DNA of 64,000 nucleotides from Pseudomonadota bacterium. Lineage in GTDB: Bacteria > Pseudomonadota > Alphaproteobacteria > Acetobacterales > Acetobacteraceae. The DNA is taken from NCBI GenBank assembly GCA_019351895.1, contig JABBOH010000019.1:6940-70939 (forward strand), read 5' to 3'. Positions 50,867 to 60,179 of this stretch are shown here, in pieces. The stretch's first letter is position 1. Every line of letters begins with the position of its first letter. The notes beneath the pieces are model-generated. The model had not been told where the DNA came from. It saw only the letters and a program-made list of their open reading frames with translations, and searched no databases. The position numbers were made by a program, and so were the translations under genes.

Positions 50867-51897
50867 GCAGCGTTCCCTCCGGCTGGCGCGGCTGCCTGCT
50901 CGTCATTCTCGCGGGCTTCGTGCTGCTGTTCGGCCTGCCGCAGGTCGTGAGCCTCTACGGCGTCGTGCAGATGACGGTCTTCGTCGCCATGGCCGTCTTC
51001 GCTCTCAGCCAAGGCTTCATCTGGGGCTTCGGCGGCATCATGTCCTTCGGGCAGTCCGCCTTCTTCGGGCTCGGCGGCTACGTCTATGCGGTCTCCGTCA
51101 TCAACATGGGCGACAGCACCATCCCCGTGCTCCTCGCCATCGCGGTGCCGGCGGCCTTCGCCGCCTTGCTCGGCTACTTCATGTTCTTCGGCCGCATCAG
51201 CGACGCCTATGTCGGCGTCATCACCCTCACCGTCACCATCATCCTGTTCAACGTCGTGAACTCGACATCCGGCGATTTCTACACGATCGGACAGGCGGCC
51301 CTCGGCGGCTTCAACGGCATGCCGAACGTGCCGCCGCTGAACGTGCCGGGTTACCCGGATGCGGCTTTCGGCCCGATCGACACATGGTATTTCGCCATGG
51401 GCGCGCTCATCCTCGTCTACATCCTGCTGCGGGGCATCCTCGCCAGCCGCTTCGGACGCGTGGTCGTCGCCATCCGCGAGAACGAGACGCGCGTGCAGCT
51501 GCTGGGCTACGACGCCCGCGTCTACAAGCTGCTCGTCTTCACCATCGGCGGCGGCGTCGCGGGGCTCGGCGGCTGCATCTTCACCAATTGGGGCGCCTTC
51601 ATCAGCCCCACCATCTTCGGCCTCGCAAGCGCCGCGCAGGTGCTGATCTTCGTCCTTGTCGGCGGCCTCGGCACCCTCGTCGGCCCCGTGCTCGGCGCCT
51701 TCGGGATCGAATACCTCATCTCCATCATCGGCACGCAGCAAACCTTGAACGCCAATCTCGTACTGGGCGCGGTGCTCGTCGCCTTCGTGCTGCTGGTGCC
51801 GCAGGGTCTGGTGCCGGTCGTGTGGAGCGGCATCGGGCGGCTACTGCCCCGGCGCTTCGCCGGCACGGGCGAGCAGACGGCGGAGGCGCAATCATGA
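50863..51897 (+). CDS. urea/amide-type ABC transporter permease (UrtC/LivM-like)
   Basis: A 344-residue partner permease. Signatures are GFIWGFGGIMSFGQSAFFGL, YVGVITLTVTIILFNVV and the cytoplasmic EAA-like loop IRENETRVQLLGYDARVYKL, which contacts the ATPases. The start is a GTG at 50863 overlapping the previous stop; its own stop overlaps the first ATPase start (ATGA), so stoichiometric translation is likely. Confidence 0.92.
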   Translation: MSSVPSGWRGCLLVILAGFVLLFGLPQVVSLYGVVQMTVFVAMAVFALSQGFIWGFGGIMSFGQSAFFGLGGYVYAVSVINMGDSTIPVLLAIAVPAAFAALLGYFMFFGRISDAYVGVITLTVTIILFNVVNSTSGDFYTIGQAALGGFNGMPNVPPLNVPGYPDAAFGPIDTWYFAMGALILVYILLRGILASRFGRVVVAIRENETRVQLLGYDARVYKLLVFTIGGGVAGLGGCIFTNWGAFISPTIFGLASAAQVLIFVLVGGLGTLVGPVLGAFGIEYLISIIGTQQTLNANLVLGAVLVAFVLLVPQGLVPVVWSGIGRLLPRRFAGTGEQTAEAQS

Positions 51898-52631
51898 AAC
51901 TTCCGGTCCCGGATGCAACCCCTCTGCTCGAGGCGAAGGGCGCCACCATGCGGTTCGGCGGCGTCGTTGCCGTCAACGAGGTGGACTTCACCCTGCGCGA
52001 GATGGAGCTGCGCTGCCTGATCGGCCCGAACGGCGCGGGCAAAAGCACCTTCTTCAAGATGCTGACCGGACAACTCAAGCCGAGCGCAGGTCAGATCAGG
52101 CTGCGGGGCGAGAATGTCACGGGCGCCGAGCCGCATCACATCGCGCGCCGCGGCGTCGGCATCAAGACGCAGGTTCCGAACGTCTTCAACGGCCTCAGCG
52201 TCTATGAGAACGTCTTCGTCGCGGCAGGCCGGCGCAAATCGCGCGCCAGCGCCAAACGCATCACCGAGCAGACGCTGGAGCGCGTGCGTCTCACCGGCAT
52301 CACCGGCCGCATGGTGGGGCAGCTCGCGCACGGCCAGCGGCAATGGGTGGAGATCGCCACCGTGCTGGCGCAGGAGCCCGACCTCATCCTGCTCGACGAG
52401 CCGGCGGCGGGCATGACGCATGACGAGGTGCTGCGCACGGCCGAGCTGATCCGCGAGATCAACCGCGCCCAGGCGCTGATCGTGGTCGAGCACGACATGC
52501 AGTTCATCCGCATGATCGCGACGACCGTGACCGTGTTCAACCAGGGCCGCATTCTGGTCGAGGACCATGTGGATCGCGTCATGGCCAATCAAGCGGTGCG
52601 GGACGTCTATCTCGGGAAGCAGGCAGCATGA
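51894..52631 (+). CDS. urea/amide-type ABC transporter ATPase (UrtD/LivG-like)
   Basis: A 245-residue ATPase with Walker A GPNGAGKST, a signature region degenerate at LAHGQRQWVEIA, and Walker B LILLDEPAAGM, ending in the LivG-type VVEHDMQFIRMIATTVTVFN. The signature reads LAHGQ rather than LSGGQ, as is common for UrtD-type subunits. It pairs with the next ATPase to energise transport. The frame opens upstream inside the permease gene, but the ATG at 51894 matches the family start. Confidence 0.92.
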   Translation: MKLPVPDATPLLEAKGATMRFGGVVAVNEVDFTLREMELRCLIGPNGAGKSTFFKMLTGQLKPSAGQIRLRGENVTGAEPHHIARRGVGIKTQVPNVFNGLSVYENVFVAAGRRKSRASAKRITEQTLERVRLTGITGRMVGQLAHGQRQWVEIATVLAQEPDLILLDEPAAGMTHDEVLRTAELIREINRAQALIVVEHDMQFIRMIATTVTVFNQGRILVEDHVDRVMANQAVRDVYLGKQAA

Positions 52632-53335
52632 TGCTTTCGGTGCAAGGGCTACGCTCGGGCTATGGCCGCATCCCCATCCTCGCGGGCGTCACCTTCGCGG
52701 TGGCGGAAGGCGAGTTCGTCGGCATTCTCGGGCATAACGGCATGGGCAAGACCACGCTGCTGCGCACCCTGATGGGTTATCTTCCGGCGACCGCTGGCAC
52801 GGTCAGCTTCGAGGGCCGGGACATCACCGCGGGCACGCCCACCGCGCGGGCGCGCGCCGGCATCGGCTTCGTGCCGCAGGGCCGCGAGATTTTCAGCAGC
52901 CTCAGCGTCTACGAGAATCTGCGCATGGGCTGCCTGCTGTCGCGCAGCGACGAGCGCCGAACGATCGAGGAAGTGCTTGAGATGTTCCCGCGCCTCAAGC
53001 GCCTGCTCGACAGGCCGGGCGGCGCGCTCTCAGGCGGGGAGCAGCAGTTGCTCGCCCTCGCCCGCTGCCTCTGCGGCGCGCCGAAACTCATCCTTCTTGA
53101 CGAGCCAACCGAGGGCATCCAGCCCTCGATCATCGAGGAGATCATCGAAACGCTGCAGGCGCTGCGCCGCGTGCGCGAGGTGACGTTCATCCTCGTCGAG
53201 CAGAACCTGAAGTTCCTCACCGCCCTCTCCCAGCGCATCCTCATCATCCAGAAGGGCCAGATCACGCGCGAGATGAGCCCCGAGGCGATCGCCGACCCCG
53301 AGCTGATCGCGGAGTTCGTCGGCATGGGCGCTTAG
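52628..53335 (+). CDS. urea/amide-type ABC transporter ATPase (UrtE/LivF-like)
   Basis: A 235-residue ATPase with Walker A GHNGMGKTT, signature LSGGEQQLLALARCL and Walker B LILLDEPTEGIQPSIIEEI. GHNGMGKTTLL and EGIQPSII are particular to UrtE, supporting urea/amide rather than amino acid transport. It overlaps the preceding gene by four bases and completes the transporter. It is followed after 66 bases by the first amidase. Confidence 0.93.
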   Translation: MMLSVQGLRSGYGRIPILAGVTFAVAEGEFVGILGHNGMGKTTLLRTLMGYLPATAGTVSFEGRDITAGTPTARARAGIGFVPQGREIFSSLSVYENLRMGCLLSRSDERRTIEEVLEMFPRLKRLLDRPGGALSGGEQQLLALARCLCGAPKLILLDEPTEGIQPSIIEEIIETLQALRRVREVTFILVEQNLKFLTALSQRILIIQKGQITREMSPEAIADPELIAEFVGMGA

Positions 53336-53401
53336 GCACAAGCAAGGCGCTTCTTTCCGAAGCAAGAAGCAAAGACTTCCATCCGATTACAGGAGCAGAC
53401 A

Positions 53402-54916
53402 ATGAGCGTCGAAAGACCAACTTTCGCCCAGCTGCAGGCCATCGTCACCAGCCTCGGCATGGACCTGCCGCCCGAGAAGATCGAGCAGTTCCGCGGCCTG
53501 ATGGACGGCGCCGTCGCCGCCTACAACATCGTCGACGCGCTGCCCGACGAGAAGCCGCGCGTGACCTATCCGCGCACGCCGGGCTATCAGCCGCTGCCGG
53601 AAGAAAACGAATACAACGCCTGGTACGTGAAGTCCGAGGTGCGCGGCGCCGATAGCGGCCCGCTCGCCGGCAAGACCGTCGCGCTGAAGGACAATGTCTG
53701 CCTCGCCGGCGTGCCGATGATGAACGGTGCCGCCACGCTCGAAGGCTTCGTGCCCGATGTCGACGCCACCATCGTGACGCGCATGCTCGATGCCGGCGCC
53801 ACCATCATGGGCAAGGCGCATTGCGAGGCCTTCTGCCTCTCCGGCGGCAGCCATACAGGCGCGCTCGGGCCGGTGCATAATCCGCGCAAGAAGGGCTACT
53901 CGGCGGGCGGCTCGTCCTCGGGTTCTGCGGTGCTCGTCGCGGCCGGCGAAGTGGACATGGCAATCGGCGGCGACCAGGGCGGCTCCATCCGCATCCCCGC
54001 CGCCTTCTGCGGCATCTACGGCATGAAAGGCACCTGGGGCCTCGTGCCCTATACCGGCGTCATGCCCATCGAGAGCACGATCGACCATACCGGACCGATG
54101 ACCGCGACGGTCGCCGACTGCGCGCTGCTGCTCGAAGTGCTGGCGGGGCCGGATGGGCTCGACCCGCGTCAGATGGGCTGCACGACGGCGCGATACACCG
54201 AGGCGCTGGGGCGGGGCGTGGATGGGCTGCGCATCGGCATCGTCACAGAGGGCTTCGGCTGGGGCAATTCCGAGGACGGCGTCGATGCCTCCGTGCGCGC
54301 CGCCGCCGAGCGCTTCCGCAAGATGGGCGCGGTGGTCGAGGAGGTCAGCATCCCCATGCACCGCATCGGCAAGGACATCTGGTCGCCCATCGGCAACGAA
54401 GGGCTCATGGCGCAGATGATGCGCGGCAACGGCATGGGCTTCAACTGGAAGGGCCAGTACACGCTCGGCCTGCTCGACATGCACGCCGCCTGGCGCGAGC
54501 GCGCCAACGATCTTTCCGACACGCTCAAGGTCTCGATGTTCGTCGGCGAGTATTTCACCCGCCACTATCGCGGCCGCTACTACGCGAAGGCGCAGAACAT
54601 CGCCCGCCGCCTGGGTGCCGCCTACGACGCGGCGCTCGCCAAATACGACCTGCTGCTGATGCCGACCCTGCCGATGGTGGCGACGGAAATCCCGCCGGCG
54701 GATGCCGACCTGCCGCTTTACGTGCAGCGCGCCTTCGAGATGATCGTGAACACGGCGCCCTTCGACGTGACGGGCCATCCGTCGATGAGCATTCCCTGCG
54801 GACTGTCGGACGGGCTGCCGGTGGGGCTGATGCTGACGGCCAAGCATTGGGACGAGAGCACCATCTTCGCCGCCGCCGCTGCCTTCGAGGCAGCCGGCGA
54901 CTGGAAGACTTTTTGA
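53402..54916 (+). CDS. amidase (amidase-signature family), first of three
   Basis: A 504-residue serine amidase. The Ser-cisSer-Lys triad is visible as Lys96 ([10 protein letters not shown]), the cis-Ser in [13 protein letters not shown] and the nucleophile Ser195 in [11 protein letters not shown]. An N-terminal helical extension of ~80 residues ([20 protein letters not shown]) resembles Rhodococcus-type aliphatic/aryl amidases (EC 3.5.1.4). It likely hydrolyses an imported amide to acid and ammonia. AGGAG six bases before the ATG. The 66-base gap before it has no clear terminator. Confidence 0.9.
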   Translation: MSVERPTFAQLQAIVTSLGMDLPPEKIEQFRGLMDGAVAAYNIVDALPDEKPRVTYPRTPGYQPLPEENEYNAWYVKSEVRGADSGPLAGKTVALKDNVCLAGVPMMNGAATLEGFVPDVDATIVTRMLDAGATIMGKAHCEAFCLSGGSHTGALGPVHNPRKKGYSAGGSSSGSAVLVAAGEVDMAIGGDQGGSIRIPAAFCGIYGMKGTWGLVPYTGVMPIESTIDHTGPMTATVADCALLLEVLAGPDGLDPRQMGCTTARYTEALGRGVDGLRIGIVTEGFGWGNSEDGVDASVRAAAERFRKMGAVVEEVSIPMHRIGKDIWSPIGNEGLMAQMMRGNGMGFNWKGQYTLGLLDMHAAWRERANDLSDTLKVSMFVGEYFTRHYRGRYYAKAQNIARRLGAAYDAALAKYDLLLMPTLPMVATEIPPADADLPLYVQRAFEMIVNTAPFDVTGHPSMSIPCGLSDGLPVGLMLTAKHWDESTIFAAAAAFEAAGDWKTF

Positions 54917-54920
54917 GGCC

Positions 54921-55241
54921 ATGATCACGATCACCGCGATCATCCGCGTGCGGCCGGATGCCGCCGAGGCGATGCAGTCGGCACTCGCCGAGGTCGCCGC
55001 CCATGTGCGCGCGAATGAACCGACGACGATTGCCTTCTACGTCTCGCGCGATCTCGACACGCCGCATGTCTTCACAACCTACGAACGGTTTGTCGATCGC
55101 GCGGCGATGGACCTGCATAACGGGTCGGCGGCGGTCGCGCGCTTCTTCGACACAGCGAAGCCGCTGCTGGATGGACCCGTCATCCTGCATGCTTGCGCGG
55201 AAGTCGCGGCGGTGAGCCGCGCCGGGAGTGACGTTGCATGA
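54921..55241 (+). CDS. ABM-fold (antibiotic biosynthesis monooxygenase-like) small protein
   Basis: A 106-residue ferredoxin-like dimer-type protein: MITITAIIRVRPDAAEAMQS, HVRANEPTTIAFYVSRD, and VFTTYERFVDRAAMDLHNGS with the conserved helix. ABM-fold proteins include quinol monooxygenases and heme-degrading enzymes, but many are catabolic helpers of unknown activity. It is packed between two amidase genes, four bases after one and overlapping the other (ATGA), so it belongs to the same pathway. Confidence 0.8.
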   Translation: MITITAIIRVRPDAAEAMQSALAEVAAHVRANEPTTIAFYVSRDLDTPHVFTTYERFVDRAAMDLHNGSAAVARFFDTAKPLLDGPVILHACAEVAAVSRAGSDVA

Positions 55242-56638
55242 TGGCTCTACACTATCTCGACCTTCTTGAGCTGACGCGGCTCATTCATGACGGCGAACTC
55301 TCCTCGGTTGAGGCGACACGGCATGAGTTGGAGCGCATTGCCGCGCTGGACGGCACGCTGCACAGCTACCTCACCGTGATGGCGGAGAGCGCGCTCGCCG
55401 CCGCCGCCGTGGCCGATGCGGAGATCGCGCGGGGAGACATTCGCGGCCCGCTGCACGGCGCGCCGATCGCGGTGAAGGACCTCTGCTGGACAGCGGACGC
55501 GCCGACGAGCGCCGGCACGCTCATCCACAAGGAGTTCCGGCCGCCCGAGGATGCGACCGTCGTGCGGCGCTTGCGGGAGGCGGGCGCGATCATCCTCGGC
55601 AAGCTCGCGATGACGGAGGGCGCCTACACCGACCATCACCCGTCTCTGGCGACGCCGCGCAACCCCTTCGGCGCCGGACACTGGGTCGGCAGTTCATCCT
55701 CGGGATCGGGCGTCGCGACGGCGGCGGGCCTCTGCTACGGTTCGCTCGGCTCGGACACCGGCGGCTCCATCCGCTTCCCCAGCGCCGCGCAGGGCCTCAC
55801 CGGCATCAAGGGCAGCTGGGGCCGCGTCAGCCGCTACGGCGTCTTCGACCTCGGCCCGACGCTCGACCATGTCGGCCCGATGACGCGGAGCGCGCTGGAT
55901 GCGGGTGCGATGCTCGCCGCCATCGCCGGTCTCGACCCGAAGGACCCGACGGCCGCCGACGTGCCGGTTCCCGACTATCTGGCGACGGCGCGGGACGGCA
56001 TCCGGGGCTTGCGCATCGGCATCGACAGCACCTGGACGGCCGAGGGCGTCGATGAGCCGACAACCGCCGTGATGGCGTCCGTGCGTGCGGTGGTGCGCGA
56101 TCTCGGCGCGACGCTGGTGGAGGTCGCCTTCCCGGACACCGCGCAGATCGTGCGCGACTGGTTCCCGCTCTGCGCCGTCGAAGTCGCGGTCGCCCATCAG
56201 GACACCTATCCGGCGCGCAAGAGCGAGTACGGCCCGTCGCTAGCGGAATTGATCGAGCAAGGCCACGGCGTTTCGGGGCTGGATTACCAGCGGATCGTGC
56301 TGCGGCGGCTGGATTTCGCGGGGCGCGTGCGGGCGCTGATGAAGGACATCGACCTGCTGCTGGTGCCGGTGCAGAGCATCGCCGCGCCGACGCTCGATTT
56401 CCTCGGGCGCTTCGGCGGCAACGAGAGCGTGCTGCATGGCATGCTCAAATTCACCTCGCCCTTCGACATGTCCGGCCACCCGACCATCACCCTGCCCGGC
56501 GGTTTCACCGAAGCGGGCTTGCCGATCGGCTTCCAGTTCGCTGGCCGGCATTGGGACGAGGCGCTGCTGGTCCGCGCCGGCGTGGCCTATCAGGGCGTCA
56601 CGGACTGGCACCGGCGGCACCCGGCGGCGATGCCATGA
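55238..56638 (+). CDS. amidase (amidase-signature family), second of three
   Basis: A 466-residue amidase with Lys80 (GAPIAVKDLCW), the cis-Ser in VGSSSSGSGVATAAG and the nucleophile Ser177 in GSDTGGSIRFPSAA. It resembles GatA-like and biuret/allophanate-type amidases but lacks an allophanate hydrolase C-terminal domain, and no gatB/gatC is present, so it is catabolic. Two Met codons begin it, with the first overlapping the ABM gene stop. Substrate not predictable; the urea-type transporter suggests a small urea derivative or amide. Confidence 0.9.
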   Translation: MMALHYLDLLELTRLIHDGELSSVEATRHELERIAALDGTLHSYLTVMAESALAAAAVADAEIARGDIRGPLHGAPIAVKDLCWTADAPTSAGTLIHKEFRPPEDATVVRRLREAGAIILGKLAMTEGAYTDHHPSLATPRNPFGAGHWVGSSSSGSGVATAAGLCYGSLGSDTGGSIRFPSAAQGLTGIKGSWGRVSRYGVFDLGPTLDHVGPMTRSALDAGAMLAAIAGLDPKDPTAADVPVPDYLATARDGIRGLRIGIDSTWTAEGVDEPTTAVMASVRAVVRDLGATLVEVAFPDTAQIVRDWFPLCAVEVAVAHQDTYPARKSEYGPSLAELIEQGHGVSGLDYQRIVLRRLDFAGRVRALMKDIDLLLVPVQSIAAPTLDFLGRFGGNESVLHGMLKFTSPFDMSGHPTITLPGGFTEAGLPIGFQFAGRHWDEALLVRAGVAYQGVTDWHRRHPAAMP

Positions 56639-56655
56639 GACAAGGAGCACAATCC

Positions 56656-58191
56656 ATGACCGACACCATCGATGTCGTCGAACTGACGGTGGAGGCGATT
56701 GAGAAGGCCTTCGCCGCCGGCACCTACACCTCCGAGGCGCTGACGCAGGCGTTTCTCGATCGCATCGCGATCTACAACGACGCTTACAACGCCGTGGTCT
56801 TTCTCAACCCGGACGCGCTCGCCGATGCCCGCGCAATCGACGCCCGCCGCGCGGCCGGCGAGACGCTCGGGCCGCTCGCCGGCGTGCCCGTGGTGGTGAA
56901 GGACGCCATGGACATGGTGGGCTTCCCCACCACGGGCGGCTGGCGGCTGCTTTATAGCGGCGCGGGCGGCGTCGACCTGATGCCGGGGACGGATGCGCCG
57001 GTGGTCGCGCGCCTCCGCGCCGCGGGCGCCGTGATCCTCGGCAAGACCAACATCCCCGTGCTCAGCCATACCGGCAGCCACGCCAACGACAGCTGGGCGG
57101 GGCCCACCTACAACGCCGCAGGCCGCGCCTTCGTGCCGGGCGGCAGCAGCGCCGGCACGGCGACCGCCGTCGGCGCCAGCATGGCGGTGCTCGGCCTCGC
57201 CGAGGAAACCGGCGGCTCGATCCAGAACCCCGCTTCGGCGCAGGGCTTGGTCGGCATCAAGCCGACCTTCGGTCTCGTCCCGAATGCCGGCGTCATGCCG
57301 CTCTCCGGCCTGCGGGACGTGGTCGGGCCGATCGCCCGCTGCGTCAGGGATGCGGCGCTGACGCTCGACGTGCTGGCGGGCTTCACGGCCGAGGACCCGA
57401 AGACCGTCGCCGGCATCGGCTGCCGCCCGCGCGGCGGCTACACCGCCGGGCTCACCGCGGATGCGTTGGGCGGCGCGCGGATCGGGCTTTATGGCCCGGG
57501 CTGGCGCGACCAGCCGCTGTCGGAGGAAGCGACGCAGCTTTACGAGCAGGCGCAGCAGGAGTTGGAGACCGAAGGCGCGGTGCTGGTGCATGACCCCTTC
57601 GCGGGCTCGGGCTTCGCGGCACTGCGAAAGACCGCGACGCCCGCGACGCATTTCGACGCGCGCGGCTTGGAGTCCATCGCCTACGACGTGCAGAAATACC
57701 TCGAGCGCATGGGGCCGGATGTGGCGCTGCGCGACTTCGCGGCCTTCGCCCAGGCGACGGCGGCGGAGAACCCCTTCGCCGAGGGCGGCGTGCTGAGCTT
57801 CATGCCAGCGCTGCCAGGCTTCCAGGCCTGCCTGGAGAACCCCGCCAAGCCGCCCGATCTGTCGGAGTTCGTTGCCGCGCGCGAAGCCTATCAGGAGGTC
57901 TTCGACGCGGTGATGGCACAACATTCGCTCGACGCCCTGGTGTTTCCGCAGATGCGGGAGCAACTGCCGGGCCTGCACAGCGGCATCCCGATCGCCGAGA
58001 CGACCGTGAGCGAGATCAACATCGCCGGGCTGCCGGGCATCACGATGCCGGCTGGCTACTACGCCTCGGGCGCGCCCTTCTGCCTCGTCTTCGTGGGGCC
58101 GATGTGGAGCGAGGGCCGGCTGCTTGCGCTCGCCCATGCCTACGAGCAGGCGACGAAGCACCGCCGCGCGCCCGCTCTTGCTATCTCATGA
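56656..58191 (+). CDS. amidase (amidase-signature family), third of three
   Basis: A 511-residue amidase with Lys82 (GVPVVVKDAMDM), the cis-Ser in PGGSSAGTATAVGAS and the nucleophile Ser188 in EETGGSIQNPASAQG. Its insert around AGTGDLMP-like VDLMPGTDAPVVARL and the C-terminal AGLPGITMPAGYY are unlike the other two, so it likely has a different substrate. AAGGAG eight bases before the ATG at 56656 decides the start. It is the last gene of the amide operon and converges on a zinc dehydrogenase with only ten bases between stops. Confidence 0.9.
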   Translation: MTDTIDVVELTVEAIEKAFAAGTYTSEALTQAFLDRIAIYNDAYNAVVFLNPDALADARAIDARRAAGETLGPLAGVPVVVKDAMDMVGFPTTGGWRLLYSGAGGVDLMPGTDAPVVARLRAAGAVILGKTNIPVLSHTGSHANDSWAGPTYNAAGRAFVPGGSSAGTATAVGASMAVLGLAEETGGSIQNPASAQGLVGIKPTFGLVPNAGVMPLSGLRDVVGPIARCVRDAALTLDVLAGFTAEDPKTVAGIGCRPRGGYTAGLTADALGGARIGLYGPGWRDQPLSEEATQLYEQAQQELETEGAVLVHDPFAGSGFAALRKTATPATHFDARGLESIAYDVQKYLERMGPDVALRDFAAFAQATAAENPFAEGGVLSFMPALPGFQACLENPAKPPDLSEFVAAREAYQEVFDAVMAQHSLDALVFPQMREQLPGLHSGIPIAETTVSEINIAGLPGITMPAGYYASGAPFCLVFVGPMWSEGRLLALAHAYEQATKHRRAPALAIS

Positions 58192-58201
58192 CGGAGGCTG
58201 A

Positions 58202-59323
58202 CTACATCATGATGATGTGGCGGATGGTTTGCCCTTGCGCCAGCCGGTCGAACCCCTCGTTGATGTCGTCGAGGGTACCGCGGCTCGTCATCAGACGGTC
58301 GACCGGCAGCTTGCCCCGCTGATGGAGCGCGATGTAGCGCGGGATGTCGCGCTTCGGGATGCAGCCGCCGACGTAGCTGCCGCGAAGCACGCGCTCCTCC
58401 ACGACCAGCCGCGAGGGTGACAGCGCAAAGGTATGGGTCGCGTTGGCGAGACCGGCGGTGATGGTGGCGCCGCCGCGCTTCGTCATGAGCACCGCCGTTT
58501 CCAGCGCGCGCACCGAACCCGCCATCTCGAGCGCGTAGTCAACCCCGCCGAGTTCAGCGCGCATCGCCTCCACCGCCGCCGCATCGCCGGCGTTCACGGT
58601 ATCCGTGGCGCCCAGGGTGCGGGCGAAGGCGAGCTTGTCCTCCGCGATGTCGACCGCCACGATCCGCCCGGCCCCCGCTGCCGCGGCGCCGAGCACGGCG
58701 CTCAGCCCGACACCGCCGAGGCCCACCACGGCCACAGTCTGCCCGGCCTTCACCCCGGCGGTGTTGACCACGGCGCCGACGCCGGTGAGGACGGCACAGC
58801 CGAAGACCGCCGCGAGGTCGAAAGGCAGCGCCGGATCGACCTTGACCGCCGAGTGCTCGGAGACGACGGCGTGGGAGGCGAAGGCCGAGACGCCGAGATG
58901 GTGATTGACGGGCGCGCCGCCGAGGGACAGGCGGCGGCCGCCTTCCAGCATCTCGCCCCGGACATTGGCGGCGTTGCCGGGCTCGCAGAGCGCCGGCCGC
59001 CCCTCCGCGCAACACGCGCAATGGCCGCAGGACGGGACGAAGACCAGCACGACATGGTCGCCCCGCGCGAGGCTCCGCACGCCGCGGCCGACCTCCCGCA
59101 CGACGCCGGAGGCCTCGTGGCCGAGCACCATCGGCATCGGCCGCGGCCGGTCGCCGTTGATGACGGAGAGGTCGGAGTGGCAGAGGCCGGCGGCCTTGAT
59201 CTCGACCAGCACCTCGCCGTCTCCGGGTGGCGCCAGCGTCAGCGTCTCGACCGATAGCGCCCGCGACGCGGCATAGGGGGCTGGAGCGGGCGACTGGCGC
59301 AGCACGGCGGCGCGGATATCCAC
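58202..59323 (-). CDS. zinc-dependent alcohol dehydrogenase (class III/benzyl-alcohol type MDR)
   Basis: A 373-residue medium-chain dehydrogenase. The catalytic zinc residues are in GLCHSDLSVI and GHEASGVV, and the structural zinc cysteines in CGHCACCAEGRPALC. The NAD-binding motif is VVGLGGVGLSAVLGAAAAGA. GCAVLTGVGAVVNTAGVKAG is typical of the formaldehyde/aryl alcohol dehydrogenase branch. The GTG at 59323 has AAGGAGG five bases upstream, which decides the start over longer arginine/lysine-rich frames. It faces the amide operon tail to tail and may or may not share its pathway. Confidence 0.9.
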   Translation of the reverse strand: MDIRAAVLRQSPAPAPYAASRALSVETLTLAPPGDGEVLVEIKAAGLCHSDLSVINGDRPRPMPMVLGHEASGVVREVGRGVRSLARGDHVVLVFVPSCGHCACCAEGRPALCEPGNAANVRGEMLEGGRRLSLGGAPVNHHLGVSAFASHAVVSEHSAVKVDPALPFDLAAVFGCAVLTGVGAVVNTAGVKAGQTVAVVGLGGVGLSAVLGAAAAGAGRIVAVDIAEDKLAFARTLGATDTVNAGDAAAVEAMRAELGGVDYALEMAGSVRALETAVLMTKRGGATITAGLANATHTFALSPSRLVVEERVLRGSYVGGCIPKRDIPRYIALHQRGKLPVDRLMTSRGTLDDINEGFDRLAQGQTIRHIIMM

Positions 59324-59390
59324 GGCGACCTCCTTTTTTTTGCGGCGACGGCGGCGGCCGTCCTCATCGTAATCGGCGACGCATCTTGGC

Positions 59391-60179
59391 ATGCTCGCCA
59401 AGGCGCGCAATGAGCGATGCGGCGTGACGTGGATAGCGGTTGGAGGATTCGCAGCCTTGGCTCAGACGGACGAACGGGAACGGGTGAAAGCCCGCATCAA
59501 GGCGCTGACCGAGCGGACCGTCGCGCGCGGCTGCACCGAAGCCGAGGCGATGGCCGCCGCCGAGATGGTTGGCCGCCTGCTGGAGCGCTACGCGCTGACC
59601 ATGCAGGAGGTCGATGTGCGCGAGGAGCCCTGCGTGCAGGTGGAGGTGCCGATCGGCGGTCTGCGGCGACGGCCGATCGACCTCTGCACGCCCGCCATCG
59701 CGCGCTTCTGCGACTGCCGCGTGTGGCTCGCGCGCGGGGAGGCCGGCGCCCACTACGTCTTCTTCGGCTTCGCCACGGATACCAGGCTCGCAGCCTATCT
59801 CTTCTCGGTCATCGAGCGCGCCATGCGGTCCGAGTTGCAGACCTTCCGGCGGCAGACCCCTGCGCTCGTGGGGGTCGTGCTCCGCGCCGCCTCCACGAGC
59901 TTCCAGCAGGGCATGGCGGGCCGGATCGCCGAGCGGTTGGAGACCATGCATGCCGAGCGGGAGGCGACTGTCGCGGCGGCCCTGTCCAGCGGCACGGCGC
60001 TCATCGTCATGCGCCATCAAGTGGTGGAGGATGCATTCCGGGCATCGAAGGTCCGGCTGCAATCCTCGGGCGGCATCACGCTGCGGCGGAACGCGGCCTA
60101 CCGCGCCGGGCGGGTCGCCGGAGACCGCATCAACCTCGCCCGTCCCCTGGGTGCGAACGCGACCGCGCGGCTCGTGTGA
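59391..60179 (+). CDS. DUF2786 domain protein
   Basis: About 262 residues. After a variable start, residues ~30-65 (RVKARIKALTERTVARGCTE and AAEMVGRLLERYALTM) are the DUF2786 helical motif. The rest (ARFCDCRVWLARGEAGAHYV, YLFSVIERAMRSELQTFRRQ) is the associated alpha/beta region often named DUF7168. Function unknown; the family occurs in phages and mobile DNA as well as chromosomes. Start options are the ATG 59391, GTG 59424 or a TTG at 59457 that has GGAGG ten bases upstream. Its stop overlaps the next gene start (GTGTGA), so the two are coupled. Confidence 0.72.
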   Translation: MLAKARNERCGVTWIAVGGFAALAQTDERERVKARIKALTERTVARGCTEAEAMAAAEMVGRLLERYALTMQEVDVREEPCVQVEVPIGGLRRRPIDLCTPAIARFCDCRVWLARGEAGAHYVFFGFATDTRLAAYLFSVIERAMRSELQTFRRQTPALVGVVLRAASTSFQQGMAGRIAERLETMHAEREATVAAALSSGTALIVMRHQVVEDAFRASKVRLQSSGGITLRRNAAYRAGRVAGDRINLARPLGANATARLV

